From Nocardia wallacei (GTDB taxonomy: Bacteria > Actinomycetota > Actinomycetes > Mycobacteriales > Mycobacteriaceae): a stretch of 57,770 bases of DNA. The DNA is taken from positions 1 to 57,770 of the forward strand of contig NZ_JARWOP010000153.1 in the NCBI RefSeq assembly GCF_029868745.1, written 5' to 3'. The number at the start of each line of letters is the position of its first letter. The first letter of the stretch is position 1. Positions 28,043-37,166 of this stretch are shown in pieces. Made by a program: the position numbers and the translations under genes. Below the pieces are notes generated by a model that was not told where the DNA came from, did no database searches, and was given only the letters and a program-made list of their open reading frames with translations.

Positions 28043-29480
28043 GTGTTTCCCGCGCCGATGGACGTGCCGACGACGACCACCGTGGCTCCGCCGCCACCGC
28101 CGCTGCCGTCCGCGAACCTGCACCCGTACAACGGTTTTCAGCACGGCGTGGCACTGCTGCACGGCTGGCTGTCGCCGACCGTGGAACTGCTCGCGGCGGC
28201 ACTTCTGCTCGTCGCGGTCGCACGCGGCGCCCGGCGCTGGTGGTTGGTGCGGATGCCGATCTGCGCGCTGCTGGGGATCGCCGCGACGGTGGCCGCGTGG
28301 GCGTACCTGAACAACGAGGGCCTGGCCTCCGATCCGGCTCCGCCGCTGCTGTGGGTATGCGTCGGCGCGACCGTCGGAGCCCTGGCCGTGGCCGTGCTGG
28401 GCTGGCCGCGGGCGCGCTGGTGGCGGCGGACGGCGGCGCTGCTGGCCGTCCCGGCGACCCTGCTCGGTACGGGCGTGGTGCTCAACCAGTGGGTGGGCTA
28501 CTACCCGACCGCGCAATCGGCGTGGAACGCGCTCACCGCGGGGCCGCTCCCCCATCAGACCGACCCGGACGCGCTGCCCGCGCTGCGGAACACGAACATG
28601 TCCAGCGGCGTGGTGGTGCCGGTGCGAATTCCCGACTCCGCCAGCGGTTTCAAGCACCGCACCGAATACGTGTACCTGCCGCCCGCCTGGTTCGCCGGGG
28701 CCGCCCCGCCCGCGCCGCCGGTGGTGATGATGATCGGCGGCGAATTCAACACGCCCGGCGACTGGCTGCGCAGCGGCCAGATCATGCCCGACATCGACAA
28801 AGTTCACCGCGGCCTCCGGCGGGCAGGCCCCGATCCTCGTCTTCGTCGACTCCAGCGGCAGTTTCAACAACGACACCGAGTGCGTGAACGGACCACGCGG
28901 GCACGCTGCCGACCATCTCACCGGCGATGTCGTGCCCTATGTGGAGTCGGCCTTCGGCGCCGCGAAGGATCCGGCGAACTGGGCGGTCGTCGGCTGGTCG
29001 ATGGGCGGCACCTGCGCGATCGACCTGACGGTCATGCACCCGGAACTGTTCCATACCTTCGTCGACATCGCCGGGGACCTCGGTCCGACCGCGGGCACGA
29101 AAGACCGGACGGTGCAACGGCTCTACGGCGGCGACCCCGCGCAGTGGGATCGATTCGACCCGCTCACCGTCATGTCGGGGCACGGCGCCTACACCGGTGT
29201 GGCGGGGTTGTTCGACGACCTCACCCCGCCGCGGCGCGCGGGCGGCGACCGCCGTCCGCCCGCGGACGACGACGCGGCGGGCCTGCACGGCCGCGACGGC
29301 GTGGTCGACACCGGTGAGGTCGGCGCCGCCGAAAAGCTTTGCGCCGCAGGCAGGTCCGCGGGGATCGACTGCACGATCCACACCACCACCACCGGCGGCC
29401 ACACCTGGCAGTTCGCGTCGGCGGCATTCGCCTCGTCGTTTCCCTGGGTGTCCGCCCGGCTGGGCCTGCCGAGGCGCTGA
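28043..29480 (+). pseudogene. Membrane-anchored alpha/beta-hydrolase (esterase), frameshifted near 28800
   Basis: Two frames together form one protein of about 478 residues. The first (from GTG 28043 or ATG 28058) has four membrane helices and the start of a hydrolase domain, VVMMIGGEFNTPGDWL. It then leaves frame at GACAAAGTTCACC (28796-28808); removing one A gives IDKFTAASGGQAPILVFVDS and continues in the second frame with the nucleophile elbow GWSMGG and a C-terminal GGHTWQF, supplying the catalytic His. The fold resembles Ag85/esterase-D-like acyl-hydrolases attached to the membrane. The extra base may be a sequencing error or a true mutation. Confidence 0.7.
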
Positions 29481-29490
29481 GTACCGCGGC

Positions 29491-29694
29491 TCAGACCTCG
29501 GGTAACGGAATCAGTTCCAGGTGCTCGGGCAGCGCCGGCGCCGAGGTGCACGTCCCGCGCCCGGTCACCATGCTCACCCCGCCACCGTGCGCGACCAACC
29601 ATTTACCGCACACGCACCGCAGATATCGAACCGTCCGGTGCGAGGACACATGCATCGGTGCGGGCCACGAGCAGGACGGGCATGCGACGGACAT
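29491..29694 (-). CDS. Small zinc-ribbon-like protein
   Basis: 67 residues from ATG at 29694. CPSC near residue 5 and CVC near residue 29, with an intervening His and HRTVRYLRCVCGKWLV, suggest a compact metal-binding ribbon. A later Cys (GRGTCTSAP) could complete it. Similar short actinobacterial proteins with 'RYLRCVCG.WLV' exist as hypothetical proteins. No ribosome binding site is obvious, so confidence in the start is moderate. It lies downstream of and convergent with the esterase. Confidence 0.55.
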   Translation of the reverse strand: MSVACPSCSWPAPMHVSSHRTVRYLRCVCGKWLVAHGGGVSMVTGRGTCTSAPALPEHLELIPLPEV

Positions 29695-29833
29695 ACCCAA
29701 CCCTGCGTAACGACCGACCGTTTTGCAATCACCCCACCGGCGTGGCGACCGAACTCGTGATCCGTCCGGCGGGCGCCGGCACTTTCTCCGGAGCCGGGGC
29801 GTTGACACTGGTAGACAGCCGACGTCGGCGTAA

Positions 29834-29844
29834 AGGAGTCCGGT
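29834..29844 (+). promoter_or_regulatory. Strong ribosome binding site for a 15-codon leader ORF
   Basis: TAAAGGAG followed by TCCGGT then ATG (29845). The site serves the tiny leader ORF, not the downstream gene, whose own start has no such sequence. Confidence 0.6.
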
Positions 29845-29892
29845 ATGAGCGAGACAACGATGCTGCGGCCGGGGACCGGGGTGGTGTCGTGA
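29845..29892 (+). CDS. 15-residue leader peptide coupled to the YggT-like gene
   Basis: Encodes MSETTMLRPGTGVVS then TGA. The stop overlaps the next gene's GTG start (GTGA at 29889-29892), a classic translational-coupling arrangement. The ATG has AGGAG at 6-nt spacing, far better than that of the following gene. The peptide could merely load ribosomes or could sense translation; its sequence shows no amino-acid bias typical of attenuators. Confidence 0.5.
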   Translation: MSETTMLRPGTGVVS

Positions 29893-30164
29893 GCGTGGTC
29901 GGGACCGTGCTGGGGTACGTGCTGACGGTGTTTCTGCTGCTGCTCATCGCGCGGTTGATCGTGGACTGGGCGGAGATGCTCGGGAACAAGCCGCAGTGGC
30001 TGTGGAAGGTCCGGCGGTTCACGCATGCGGCCACCGAGCCGGTGATCGCGCCGGTGCGCAAGGTGCTCAAGCCGGTCCGGCTCGGCGGTGTGGCGCTCGA
30101 TCTGGCGTTCACCGTGGTGTTCGTCGCGGTGCTCGTCCTTCGTGCGATCGCCTTCAGTCTGTAG
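29889..30164 (+). CDS. YggT-like small membrane protein
   Basis: 91 residues from GTG at 29889. Two membrane segments (VLGYVLTVFLLLLIARLIVD and VALDLAFTVVFVAVLVLRAI) flank a basic loop ending TEPVIAPVRKVLKPVRLGG, which matches the YggT repeat (TEP...P.R......GG.D). YggT proteins are thought to influence osmotic or envelope processes; mechanism unknown. Its translation is probably coupled to the 15-codon ORF it overlaps by 4 bp. A strong terminator follows. Confidence 0.75.
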   Translation: MSVVGTVLGYVLTVFLLLLIARLIVDWAEMLGNKPQWLWKVRRFTHAATEPVIAPVRKVLKPVRLGGVALDLAFTVVFVAVLVLRAIAFSL

Positions 30165-30174
30165 CCCACATATG

Positions 30175-30211
30175 CCCGAGGCCGCCCTCCCAGCGGGAAG
30201 GCGGCCTCGGG
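30175..30211. terminator. Bidirectional terminator between YggT-like gene and yebC
   Basis: CCCGAGGCCGCC and GGCGGCCTCGGG are perfect 12-bp arms around a 13-nt loop. It lies 10 bp from both stop codons (30164 and 30222), so it can serve both convergent genes. Confidence 0.85.
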
Positions 30212-30221
30212 TGCGGCGTGC

Positions 30222-30974
30222 TCAGTCGTCGAGTTCGGCGAGGACCTCGTCGGAGACGTCGACATTGGTGAAGACGTTCTGGACATCGTCGCTGTCCTCG
30301 AGGGCATCGACGAGTTTGAAGACCTTGCGGGCGCCGTCGGCGTCGACGGGGACCGTGGTGGAGGGCTGGAAGCCGGACTCCGCCGAGTCGTAGTCGATTC
30401 CCGCCTGTTGCAGCGCGGTGCGCACGGCCACCAGATCGCCCGGCTCGCTGATGATCTCGAAGGACTCACCGAGATCGTTGACGTCCTCGGCGCCGGCGTC
30501 GAGCACCGCCATCAGCACATCGTCCTCGGACAGGCCGTTCTTCTCCAGCGTGACGATGCCCTTGCGGCTGAACAGGTACGACACCGAACCCGGGTCCGCC
30601 ATGTTGCCGCCGTTGCGGGTCATCGCGACCCGCACCTCGCCGGCCGCGCGGTTGCGGTTGTCGGTGAGGCACTCGACCAGCACCGCGACGCCGTTGGGGC
30701 CGTACCCCTCGTACATGATGGTCTGCCACTCGGCGCCGCCGGCTTCCTCACCGCCGCCCCGCTTGCGCGCCCGCTCGATATTGTCCAGCGGGACCGAGTT
30801 CTTGCGCGCCTTCTGGATGGCGTCGTACAGCGTCGGATTGCCGTCCGGGTCACCACCGCCGGTCCGGGCCGCCACCTCGATGTTCTTGATCAGCTTCGCG
30901 AACAGCTTGCCCCGCTTGGCGTCGAGGGCGGCTTTCTTGTGCTTGGTGGTGGCCCATTTGGAGTGGCCGCTCAT
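30222..30974 (-). CDS. YebC/PmpR-family protein
   Basis: 250 residues, the normal length. [20 protein letters not shown] is the invariant N-terminus; [20 protein letters not shown] and [12 protein letters not shown] are also family blocks. The acidic third domain is present. Members were described as transcriptional regulators and more recently as factors relieving ribosome stalling at proline stretches. The ribosome binding site AAGGAAG is good. Gene order yebC-pdxT-tesB-pdxS is the mycobacterial one, here interrupted. Confidence 0.95.
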   Translation of the reverse strand: MSGHSKWATTKHKKAALDAKRGKLFAKLIKNIEVAARTGGGDPDGNPTLYDAIQKARKNSVPLDNIERARKRGGGEEAGGAEWQTIMYEGYGPNGVAVLVECLTDNRNRAAGEVRVAMTRNGGNMADPGSVSYLFSRKGIVTLEKNGLSEDDVLMAVLDAGAEDVNDLGESFEIISEPGDLVAVRTALQQAGIDYDSAESGFQPSTTVPVDADGARKVFKLVDALEDSDDVQNVFTNVDVSDEVLAELDD

Positions 30975-31064
30975 TCCCTACTTCCTTCGAGGTCGGTGTG
31001 CTCGGGATCCGATAGACAATTCGAGCAGTCTACTGGTCGGTCCCGCGGTCGCTGCCGGGCGGCG

Positions 31065-31679
31065 TCACGAGGGCCGCACGGCCGCCCGTTCCCGCACGGA
31101 GTCGACGAACAACCGATGCACCCGCAGATCTCCGGTCACCTCGGGATGAAACGAGGTCGCCAGGACGCCGCCCTGGCGGACCGCGACAATCCGCCCCGCC
31201 GCCGGACCGGACGGTACCCGCGCCAGCACCTCCACGCTGTCGCCGACCCGCTCGACCCACGGCGCCCGGATGAAGACGGCGCGGACCGAGTCGTCCAGTC
31301 CGGTGAATTCCAGATCGGTCTCGAAGGAGTCGACCTGGCGACCGAAGGCGTTGCGCCGCACCGTCATATCGATGCCGGACAGCGACTGCGCGTCGGGCCG
31401 GGTGTCGAGAACCTCGCGGGCCAGCAGGATCATTCCCGCGCAGGAGCCGAATGCGGGCATGCCGTCACGCAGCCGCTGCCGCAGCGGCTCCAGCAGCCCG
31501 AACACCTCGAGCAGCTTGGAGATCGCGGTGGATTCGCCGCCGGGCAGCACGAGCCCGTCCACGGCGGCCAGCTCCGTCTCCCGCCGCACGCTCACCGGCT
31601 CGGCGCCACAGGCCGTCAGCGCGTGGAAGTGCTCCCGCACATCGCCCTGCAACGCCAGCACACCAATCGTCGGTTTCAC
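31065..31679 (-). CDS. pdxT: Pyridoxal 5'-phosphate synthase glutaminase subunit
   Basis: 204 residues from GTG at 31679, which appears leaderless (see promoter). [23 protein letters not shown] with the nucleophile Cys, and SFHPEVTGD with the catalytic His define the class I glutaminase of the PLP synthase. It supplies ammonia to PdxS, encoded about 16 kb away at 47500, so the two subunits are separated here. Glutaminase activity normally requires PdxS contact. Confidence 0.95.
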   Translation of the reverse strand: MKPTIGVLALQGDVREHFHALTACGAEPVSVRRETELAAVDGLVLPGGESTAISKLLEVFGLLEPLRQRLRDGMPAFGSCAGMILLAREVLDTRPDAQSLSGIDMTVRRNAFGRQVDSFETDLEFTGLDDSVRAVFIRAPWVERVGDSVEVLARVPSGPAAGRIVAVRQGGVLATSFHPEVTGDLRVHRLFVDSVRERAAVRPS

Positions 31680-31691
31680 GAGTCGAGCATA
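31680..31691 (-). promoter_or_regulatory. -10 box of probable leaderless pdxT transcript
   Basis: Minus strand TATGCT (31691-31686), then six nt, then the GTG. No ribosome binding site precedes the GTG. The TANNNT-N6-start arrangement is typical of leaderless actinobacterial mRNA. Confidence 0.5.
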
Positions 31692-31740
31692 CGAGCCGGC
31701 ACCGTCGTGCCCGTGCGCCCCCGAATTCCTGTGGCCCCGC

Positions 31741-32406
31741 TCACCCGTGCCGTCGAGGCCGGTGGCCGGCCCCGGCCTCGCGGGCGAGGATGGCCGCTTG
31801 CACGCGGGACTGCACACCGAGTTTGGTGAGTACCCGGGAGACGTGGGTCTTCACGGTGGTTTCGCCGATGTAGAGGCGGGCGGCGATCTGGGCGTTGGAC
31901 AGGCCCTCGCCCAGACAGGACAGGACCTCGCGTTCGCGCTCGGTCAGGCCGGTGAGCAGGTCCGGCTCGGGCTCGGCGGGCGGCCCGGTGGTGGCGAAGG
32001 CGGTGATGACCGCGCGGGTCACCTCGGGCGCGAGAACGCCGTCTCCGGCGGCGACGGAACGTACCGCCGCGAGCAGCTCCTGGCTCGAGACCGATTTCAG
32101 GATGAATCCGGACGCCCCGGCGCGCAGCGCGCGGAAGACGTATTCGTCCACGTCGAAGGTGGTGAGGATGAGTACCCCGGCCAGACTCTCGGCGGTGATC
32201 TGGGCGGTGGCGGTGATCCCGTCGACGCCGGGCATCCGCACGTCCATCAGCACCACGTCCGGCCGCAGCGCCCTGGTCTGCGCGACCGCGATGTCGCCGT
32301 CGGCGGCCTCGCCGACCACCTCGATATCCTCGGCGGTGTCCAGGATCATCCGCAGCCCGGCCCGGATCGCCCCGTGGTCGTCGGCGATCAGTACCCGAAT
32401 CGTCAT
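31741..32406 (-). CDS. NarL/LuxR-family response regulator
   Basis: 221 residues. The receiver domain has the acidic pocket (IADDHG), the phosphoacceptor Asp in [10 protein letters not shown], Thr in LTTF and Lys in LKSVS. The C-terminal HTH is [40 protein letters not shown]. It starts 4 bp before the kinase gene ends (TGA/ATG overlap), hence one operon. Target genes are unknown; the adjacent GAP-family gene, divergent, is a candidate. Confidence 0.92.
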   Translation of the reverse strand: MTIRVLIADDHGAIRAGLRMILDTAEDIEVVGEAADGDIAVAQTRALRPDVVLMDVRMPGVDGITATAQITAESLAGVLILTTFDVDEYVFRALRAGASGFILKSVSSQELLAAVRSVAAGDGVLAPEVTRAVITAFATTGPPAEPEPDLLTGLTEREREVLSCLGEGLSNAQIAARLYIGETTVKTHVSRVLTKLGVQSRVQAAILAREAGAGHRPRRHG

Positions 32407-33596
32407 GCCACCTCCGGTCTTTCGCGAATCGGCAGCCGGGCCGCCACCACCCAGTCGTCCGAATCGGTGGTGGCGGAGAAACTTCCGCCGAGCGCCGCGG
32501 CGCGTTCGCGCATATTGAGCAGGCCGCGCGGGGGATGGTCGGCGGCGGCCGGGGACGGCGCGGCGGGGAGCCGGTTGCGCACCGACACCGCCACGCCGTC
32601 CGCGTCGGCGTGCACCGCGATATCGACCTCGCGACCCGGCGCGTGCTTCATGGCGTTCGTCAGCGCCTCCTGCACTATTCGGTACGCGGCCTGGTCCACC
32701 GCGCTCGGCAGGTCCGCCTCGAGGCCCGAATCACGCAGGCGCACAGTGGTTCCGGCGGCGCGGGCGGCATCGACCAGGATGGCCAGCTGGGCCAGCCCGC
32801 GCGGCGCGACGGCACCGTCCGCGCCGTCGTCGTCGCGCCGCAACAGGCCGATCATGGTGCGCATCTCCTGCAGCGCGCTGACGCTGTTGGCGCGGATCGA
32901 GCCGAGGATGCCGGTGACGGCGGAATCGGCATCGTCGCGGGCGAGCACGCCGAGCGCGGCCTCGGACTGCAGCGCGATGGCGGACAGATGCCCGGCGATC
33001 ACGTCGTGCAGGTCACGGGCCATGGTGCGGCGCTCGTCGGCGACGGCCGCCCGCCGGTCCAGGTCGGCCACCAGCGTCAGCGCCTGCGCGCGGGTGCGTT
33101 CGGCCGCGGCCAGTTCCTTGTGGTGCCGCACCGCCAGCGCCCACCAGATCGACATGCCGACGAACACCGCCGCCGCGGCGACGACGATCGCCGGAGCCCG
33201 CCAGTCCCCCGTGAGCACGAAAACCACGACCGCGCAGACGACCGTCAGCACCACGCAGCCCGCCGTCACGATCCGCGAAACCCGGTGGCTCCCATACAGA
33301 CACGCCGCGTAGATCAGATCGGAGTACACGATCCACACCGGCACCGTGGGACCCAGCGCCAGATCGATGGCCACCGGCGCCAGCCCGGCGAGCAGGGCCG
33401 CCACCGGCGCCCGCCGCCGCAGCAACGTCGCCGCGCACAGCAGCGCCAGCACCGCGAACCGCGCGGACAGCGGCGTCGCACTCGCGCCACTGAGCGGGTA
33501 CACGCCCGACAGGTACAGGACGCCGCCGACGGCGAACGCGAACAGCGCCACCAGCGCGTCCTGCGTATTCGCCGACAGGGCGCCCCACTGCTTCAC
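32403..33596 (-). CDS. Sensor histidine kinase, HisKA_3 type
   Basis: 397 residues from GTG at 33596. The N-terminal half has about five or six short membrane helices and no large extracytoplasmic domain, as in intramembrane-sensing kinases. The phosphoacceptor is in MARDLHDVIAGHLSAIALQSE. The ATPase has EALTNAMKHA (N box) and HPPRGLLNMRERAAALGG. It phosphorylates the regulator encoded in the overlapping gene. The stimulus is unknown. Confidence 0.9.
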   Translation of the reverse strand: MKQWGALSANTQDALVALFAFAVGGVLYLSGVYPLSGASATPLSARFAVLALLCAATLLRRRAPVAALLAGLAPVAIDLALGPTVPVWIVYSDLIYAACLYGSHRVSRIVTAGCVVLTVVCAVVVFVLTGDWRAPAIVVAAAAVFVGMSIWWALAVRHHKELAAAERTRAQALTLVADLDRRAAVADERRTMARDLHDVIAGHLSAIALQSEAALGVLARDDADSAVTGILGSIRANSVSALQEMRTMIGLLRRDDDGADGAVAPRGLAQLAILVDAARAAGTTVRLRDSGLEADLPSAVDQAAYRIVQEALTNAMKHAPGREVDIAVHADADGVAVSVRNRLPAAPSPAAADHPPRGLLNMRERAAALGGSFSATTDSDDWVVAARLPIRERPEVA

Positions 33597-33640
33597 CGGA
33601 CCATCACAGCACAGCACCGGCCGGAACCGGGTCCGCCGAA

Positions 33641-34402
33641 GTGATGACCGCCGATCGGTCCGACAGCCGACGCCGCGCCCGCCCGCGCCGCGCGAGGCTG
33701 ACCGGCGTGATACTGATTCCGGCTCTCATCGGCCTGGCGCTGGTCGACAGCACCAGCATCGGCACGCTCATCGTCCCGGTGTGGCTGCTGCTGGCGCCCG
33801 ATCGGCCACCGGCGCGGCGGCTGCTCTGCTACCTCGCCGCCATCGCGGTCTTCTACTTCGCGCTGGGCGTGCTCCTCATGACGGTCGCGGGCGCGGGACT
33901 CGACCGGCTCGGCACGCTGACCCACAGCCCCTTACTCCTGGTGCCGCAACTGCTGCTGGGCATCGCGCTGTTCGCGGTGTCGTGGCGGTTCGACTCCAAG
34001 AAGCGCAGGGCGCGCGGCGAACCCGATCGCACCGCGGTCTGGCGGGCCCGTGCGCTGCGCCGCCAGTCCTCGGCCACCGGGCTGGCCGTGCTGGCGGTCG
34101 GCGCCGGTGCGTTGGAGGCGGTCTCGATGGTCCCGTATCTGGCCGCGATCGGGCTGCTCGTATCCAGCGACGTCCCAAGCGGTTTCGCGGTCGCGCTGCT
34201 GGCCGGGTACTGCGCGGTCATGATCGTCCCCGCGCTGCTGCTGACCGCCGGGCGCACCCTGCTGCACACGGCGATCGAACCGTTGCTCGCCAAGCTGGAC
34301 CGCTTCTTCTCCCGGTACGCCGACAGCGCGACCGGCTGGGCGCTGGCCATCGCGGGCATCGTGCTGGCTCGCGGCGCGCTCGGCGGCCTCACCGGCGGTT
34401 AG
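33641..34402 (+). CDS. GAP/Sap-family membrane protein (LysE-superfamily-like)
   Basis: 253 residues with six predicted helices. After a basic N-terminus comes ILIPALIGLALVDSTSIGTL, then a central loop with basic residues (DSKKRRARGEPDR), then LAVLAVGAGALEAVSMVPYL in the second repeat. The D-S-(T)-S-IGTL and E-A-x-S-M-P-Y motifs match the GAP (Sap) branch of LysE-like transporters, some members of which affect glycopeptidolipid or sulfolipid export in mycobacteria. Substrate unknown. Divergent from the two-component operon (44 bp gap). Confidence 0.65.
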   Translation: MMTADRSDSRRRARPRRARLTGVILIPALIGLALVDSTSIGTLIVPVWLLLAPDRPPARRLLCYLAAIAVFYFALGVLLMTVAGAGLDRLGTLTHSPLLLVPQLLLGIALFAVSWRFDSKKRRARGEPDRTAVWRARALRRQSSATGLAVLAVGAGALEAVSMVPYLAAIGLLVSSDVPSGFAVALLAGYCAVMIVPALLLTAGRTLLHTAIEPLLAKLDRFFSRYADSATGWALAIAGIVLARGALGGLTGG

Positions 34403-34419
34403 CGCGTGAGGACCCCGGG

Positions 34420-34446
34420 CCCCGGTTTCGGGGACCTTCCTCCCAC
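34420..34446 (+). promoter_or_regulatory. Weak DosR-box-like sequence overlapping a small hairpin
   Basis: TCGGGGACCTTCCTCCCAC lies about 70 bp before the nitroreductase start. Against the published 20-bp DosR consensus it matches about 13 positions, with the GGGAC half perfect and the other half CTCCC instead of GTCCC. A 5-bp hairpin CCCCG-GTTT-CGGGG (34420-34433), possibly the end of the GAP-family gene, overlaps its left half, so the box is a hypothesis. Confidence 0.3.
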
Positions 34447-34516
34447 TGCCCGTCACGCCGGATCCGGGCAACCTGGTCGGTGACGTCGACACTCCGATCT
34501 GGAAGGACGGCCCAGT

Positions 34517-35485
34517 ATGGCCAGTGCTCTGCCGGACGACGAAACCCTCGAAGTCGCCCTCGGCATGGCGGTGCGTGCGCCGTCGGTGCACAACACTCAA
34601 CCGTGGCGCTGGCGGGTCGCCGCCGACCGTCTCGAGCTATACGCCGATACGGACAGGCATCTGCCCTGCACCGATCCGGTGCAGCGCGCGCTGGTGGTGA
34701 GCTGTGGCGCGGCGCTGCACCACATGCAGGTCGCGCTGGCCGGACTGGGCTGGGCCGCCACGGTCACCAGGCTGCCCGATCCGGACCGCCCCGAACTGCT
34801 GGCGACGATCACCACGACGCCGCGCCCGCCGACCGACACCGACATCGAACTCACCGCCGCGATCCTGCTGCGCCAGAGCGATCGGCGGCGCTATGCCGCG
34901 ATCGACGTCCCGCACGGCTACATCCGGACGGTGTCCCGCCGCGCCAACCGGTTCGGCGCCGCGGTCCGCCACGTGCCGCCCGTGCTGCGGGCCCGGCTGG
35001 CGGGATCGATCCGCTGCGCGGCGAGCCGGCATTCCGAGGATCCGGCGTATCTGCGCGAACTCGTGGCCTGGAGCGGACGGCACGACAGCCCGGACGGTGT
35101 CCCGGCCCGCAACACGCCCCCGGCGCGCCCCGGCGACGAACTTCCCAGCCGGGCGTTCGCCGATCCGTGCCTGGCCGACGCCGACGCGAGCACCGACGCC
35201 GCGGAGTGGCTGGTGGTTTGCACGGCCGGTGACGATCGCCGCTTCCAGCTGTCCGCCGGAGAGGCGACCAGCGAACTGCTGCTCACCGCGACCGACCTCG
35301 GGTTGTCCACGTGCATCCAGACCGAGCCGCTCGGGATGCCGGATCTGCGTCGCGACATTCGCGAGGCCGTGCTGCACGATTGCGCGTTCCCGCAGACGAT
35401 GGTGCGCCTCGGCTGGGTGCCGGCCAACAGCGCCCCGCTGCCGACCACACCGCGCCGGGCGATCGGCGACGTCCTCGACGGCTGA
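34517..35485 (+). CDS. Acg-like nitroreductase family protein
   Basis: 322 residues. VRAPSVHNTQPWRWRV at residues 18-33 is the signature of the Acg/Rv2032-Rv3131 nitroreductase-fold family, and the second domain contains the ATSELLLTATDLGLSTCIQTEPL block. In mycobacteria these belong to the hypoxia (DosR) regulon. Known Acg homologues bind FMN in an unusual, buried way. The gene is convergent with the DosR-like regulator 0-1 bp away, and a weak DosR-box-like site is upstream. Real substrates remain unknown. Confidence 0.82.
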   Translation: MASALPDDETLEVALGMAVRAPSVHNTQPWRWRVAADRLELYADTDRHLPCTDPVQRALVVSCGAALHHMQVALAGLGWAATVTRLPDPDRPELLATITTTPRPPTDTDIELTAAILLRQSDRRRYAAIDVPHGYIRTVSRRANRFGAAVRHVPPVLRARLAGSIRCAASRHSEDPAYLRELVAWSGRHDSPDGVPARNTPPARPGDELPSRAFADPCLADADASTDAAEWLVVCTAGDDRRFQLSAGEATSELLLTATDLGLSTCIQTEPLGMPDLRRDIREAVLHDCAFPQTMVRLGWVPANSAPLPTTPRRAIGDVLDG

Positions 35486-36133
35486 TCACTGCCGGGTGTG
35501 GATCAGGCCCATCCGGGCGGCGAGGACCGCCGCCTCGGTCCGGCCCCGCACGTCGAGCTTGCGCAGCACTCGCGACACGTAGTTCTTGATCGTCTTCTCG
35601 GACAAGTACATTCGCTGGGCGATCTGCCGGTTGGTGAGCCCGCGGCCCAGCAGGCCGAGGACGGTACGTTCGCGCTCGGTCAGCTCGGCGAGCGGCCCGT
35701 CCTGCCATTCGGCCTGGGTGCGCAGCGCCGCCACCACCGCGGCCGTCGCGCGCGAATCCAGCAGTGACCGTCCGGCCGCGATCTCCCGGATGGCCTCGAC
35801 GAGTTCCGGGCCGCGCGCGTCCTTGACCAGATAGCCGTCGGCGCCCGCGACTATCGCCCCGAGCATGGACGGTTCGTCGGCGAAGGCGGTGAGCATCAGG
35901 CAGCGTAGCCCCGGCACGGCGGTCAGCAGATCCCGGCACAGCTCGTCTCCGTTACCGTCGGGCAGCCGGAAGTCGAGGACGACGACGTCGGGGTGGACGG
36001 CCGGGACGCGGGCCCGGGCCGCGGCGCAGGTATCCGCGTCGCCGACGAAGGTCAGGTCGGTCGTCTCGTCGAGGAGGTCGCGCAGCCCGCGCCGGACGAC
36101 CTCGTGGTCGTCGACGACGAACACATCGACCAT
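35486..36133 (-). CDS. DevR/DosR-like response regulator, orphan
   Basis: 215 residues. [46 protein letters not shown] and the C-terminal [25 protein letters not shown] with [15 protein letters not shown] strongly recall mycobacterial DosR: Asp phosphoacceptor, Lys of the receiver, and the K-x-N DNA-recognition helix. DosR switches on dormancy genes under hypoxia, NO or CO. In mycobacteria the heme sensor DosS is cotranscribed; here no kinase gene adjoins, so a distant partner is needed. It faces the Acg-like gene tail to tail. Confidence 0.85.
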   Translation of the reverse strand: MVDVFVVDDHEVVRRGLRDLLDETTDLTFVGDADTCAAARARVPAVHPDVVVLDFRLPDGNGDELCRDLLTAVPGLRCLMLTAFADEPSMLGAIVAGADGYLVKDARGPELVEAIREIAAGRSLLDSRATAAVVAALRTQAEWQDGPLAELTERERTVLGLLGRGLTNRQIAQRMYLSEKTIKNYVSRVLRKLDVRGRTEAAVLAARMGLIHTRQ

Positions 36134-36225
36134 CGCAGCCTCCTCGCCTCGACGGTGGCGCGCGGGGCAGCCATTCAGCTATCGAGCGGCTACCCGCCGG
36201 GGAGGGCCGTCAAACGATGGGCGCG

Positions 36226-37047
36226 TCAGCCCTCGCGCAGGTTGCGGATCAGGCCCTCCTGGACCACGGCCGCGACGAGTTGGCCATCCTGATTGAAGAT
36301 CCGCCCGCCGGTCAGCGCGCGGCCGAAGCCGGCCGACGGCGAGGCCTGGTCGTAGAGCAGCCAGTCGTCGGCGCGGAACGGGCGCAGGAACCACATGGCG
36401 TGGTCCAGCGACGCGTTCTGGGTCGGCTCGTCGGGATGGATGACCTTCGACGAACCCAGCAGCGTCATATCGCTCATGTAGGCCAGGGTGCAGACGTGGA
36501 ACAGCGGGTCGTCGGGCAGCGAGTGCCGGTAGCGGAACCACACCTGCTGCTGCGCGACCAGCCCGTCCTTGCGGGTCACCTGATCCTGCGGGATAGTGCG
36601 GATGTCCCAGTGCTCCCATTCCCGCATGGCCCACAGCCGTTCGGGGCTCATCGAGATGCGGGCGTCCGGAAGGTCGTGCGGCAGTGGGACTTCCGGCATC
36701 TCGTCCTGGTGCTCGGGGCCCTCGTCGCCGCTGTGGAACGACGCCGACATGGTGAAGATGGCCTCGCCGTTCTGCACGCCGGTCACCCGGCGGGTGCAGA
36801 AGGATCGCCCGTCGCGGATGCGCTCGACGAGGTAGACCGTGCGCTCCTGCGGGTTGCCCGGCCGCAGGAAGTAGCCGTGCAGCGAGTGCACCTGGTACGA
36901 CGGGTCCACCGTCCGCACGGCCGAGACCAGCGCCTGCCCGGCGACCTGCCCGCCGAACGTCCGCGGCAGCTGGGTCTTCGTGGACGCGCCACGGAAGATG
37001 TCCCGCTCGAGCCGTTCGATCTCGAGGGCCTCTTCGATCGTCGCCAT
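36226..37047 (-). CDS. tesB: Acyl-CoA thioesterase II (TesB)
   Basis: 273 residues from ATG at 37047 (GGAAGGA 6 nt upstream). Two hotdog domains: FGGQVAGQALVSAVRTVD and VHSLHGYFLRPGN in the first; DHAMWFLRPFRADDWLLYDQ in the second, with the catalytic Asp. GGRIFNQDGQLVAAVVQEGLIR closes it. It hydrolyses medium- and long-chain acyl-CoA. In mycobacteria tesB2 lies between pdxT and pdxS, as here after removal of the inserted genes. Confidence 0.93.
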   Translation of the reverse strand: MATIEEALEIERLERDIFRGASTKTQLPRTFGGQVAGQALVSAVRTVDPSYQVHSLHGYFLRPGNPQERTVYLVERIRDGRSFCTRRVTGVQNGEAIFTMSASFHSGDEGPEHQDEMPEVPLPHDLPDARISMSPERLWAMREWEHWDIRTIPQDQVTRKDGLVAQQQVWFRYRHSLPDDPLFHVCTLAYMSDMTLLGSSKVIHPDEPTQNASLDHAMWFLRPFRADDWLLYDQASPSAGFGRALTGGRIFNQDGQLVAAVVQEGLIRNLREG

Positions 37048-37166
37048 CAACCGTCCTTCCGGGAATCAACCTGCTCAGGTTAAACAATGGCGAACATCTT
37101 CCGGTGCGCGGCTCACCGGCCCGGTGATCCGGATCTCGCCCGGCGCGGCGCGGGCATGATGGTCGG

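Noticed and set aside
31684..31691. Four-codon ORF ATGCTCGACTCGTGA overlapping the pdxT start
   Set aside because: It overlaps the pdxT -10 box, so it would not be transcribed; coincidence is likelier than a leader.
36134..36225. DosR box upstream of the DosR-like gene
   Set aside because: GGGGAGGGCCGTC matches the consensus poorly and lacks a second half-site.
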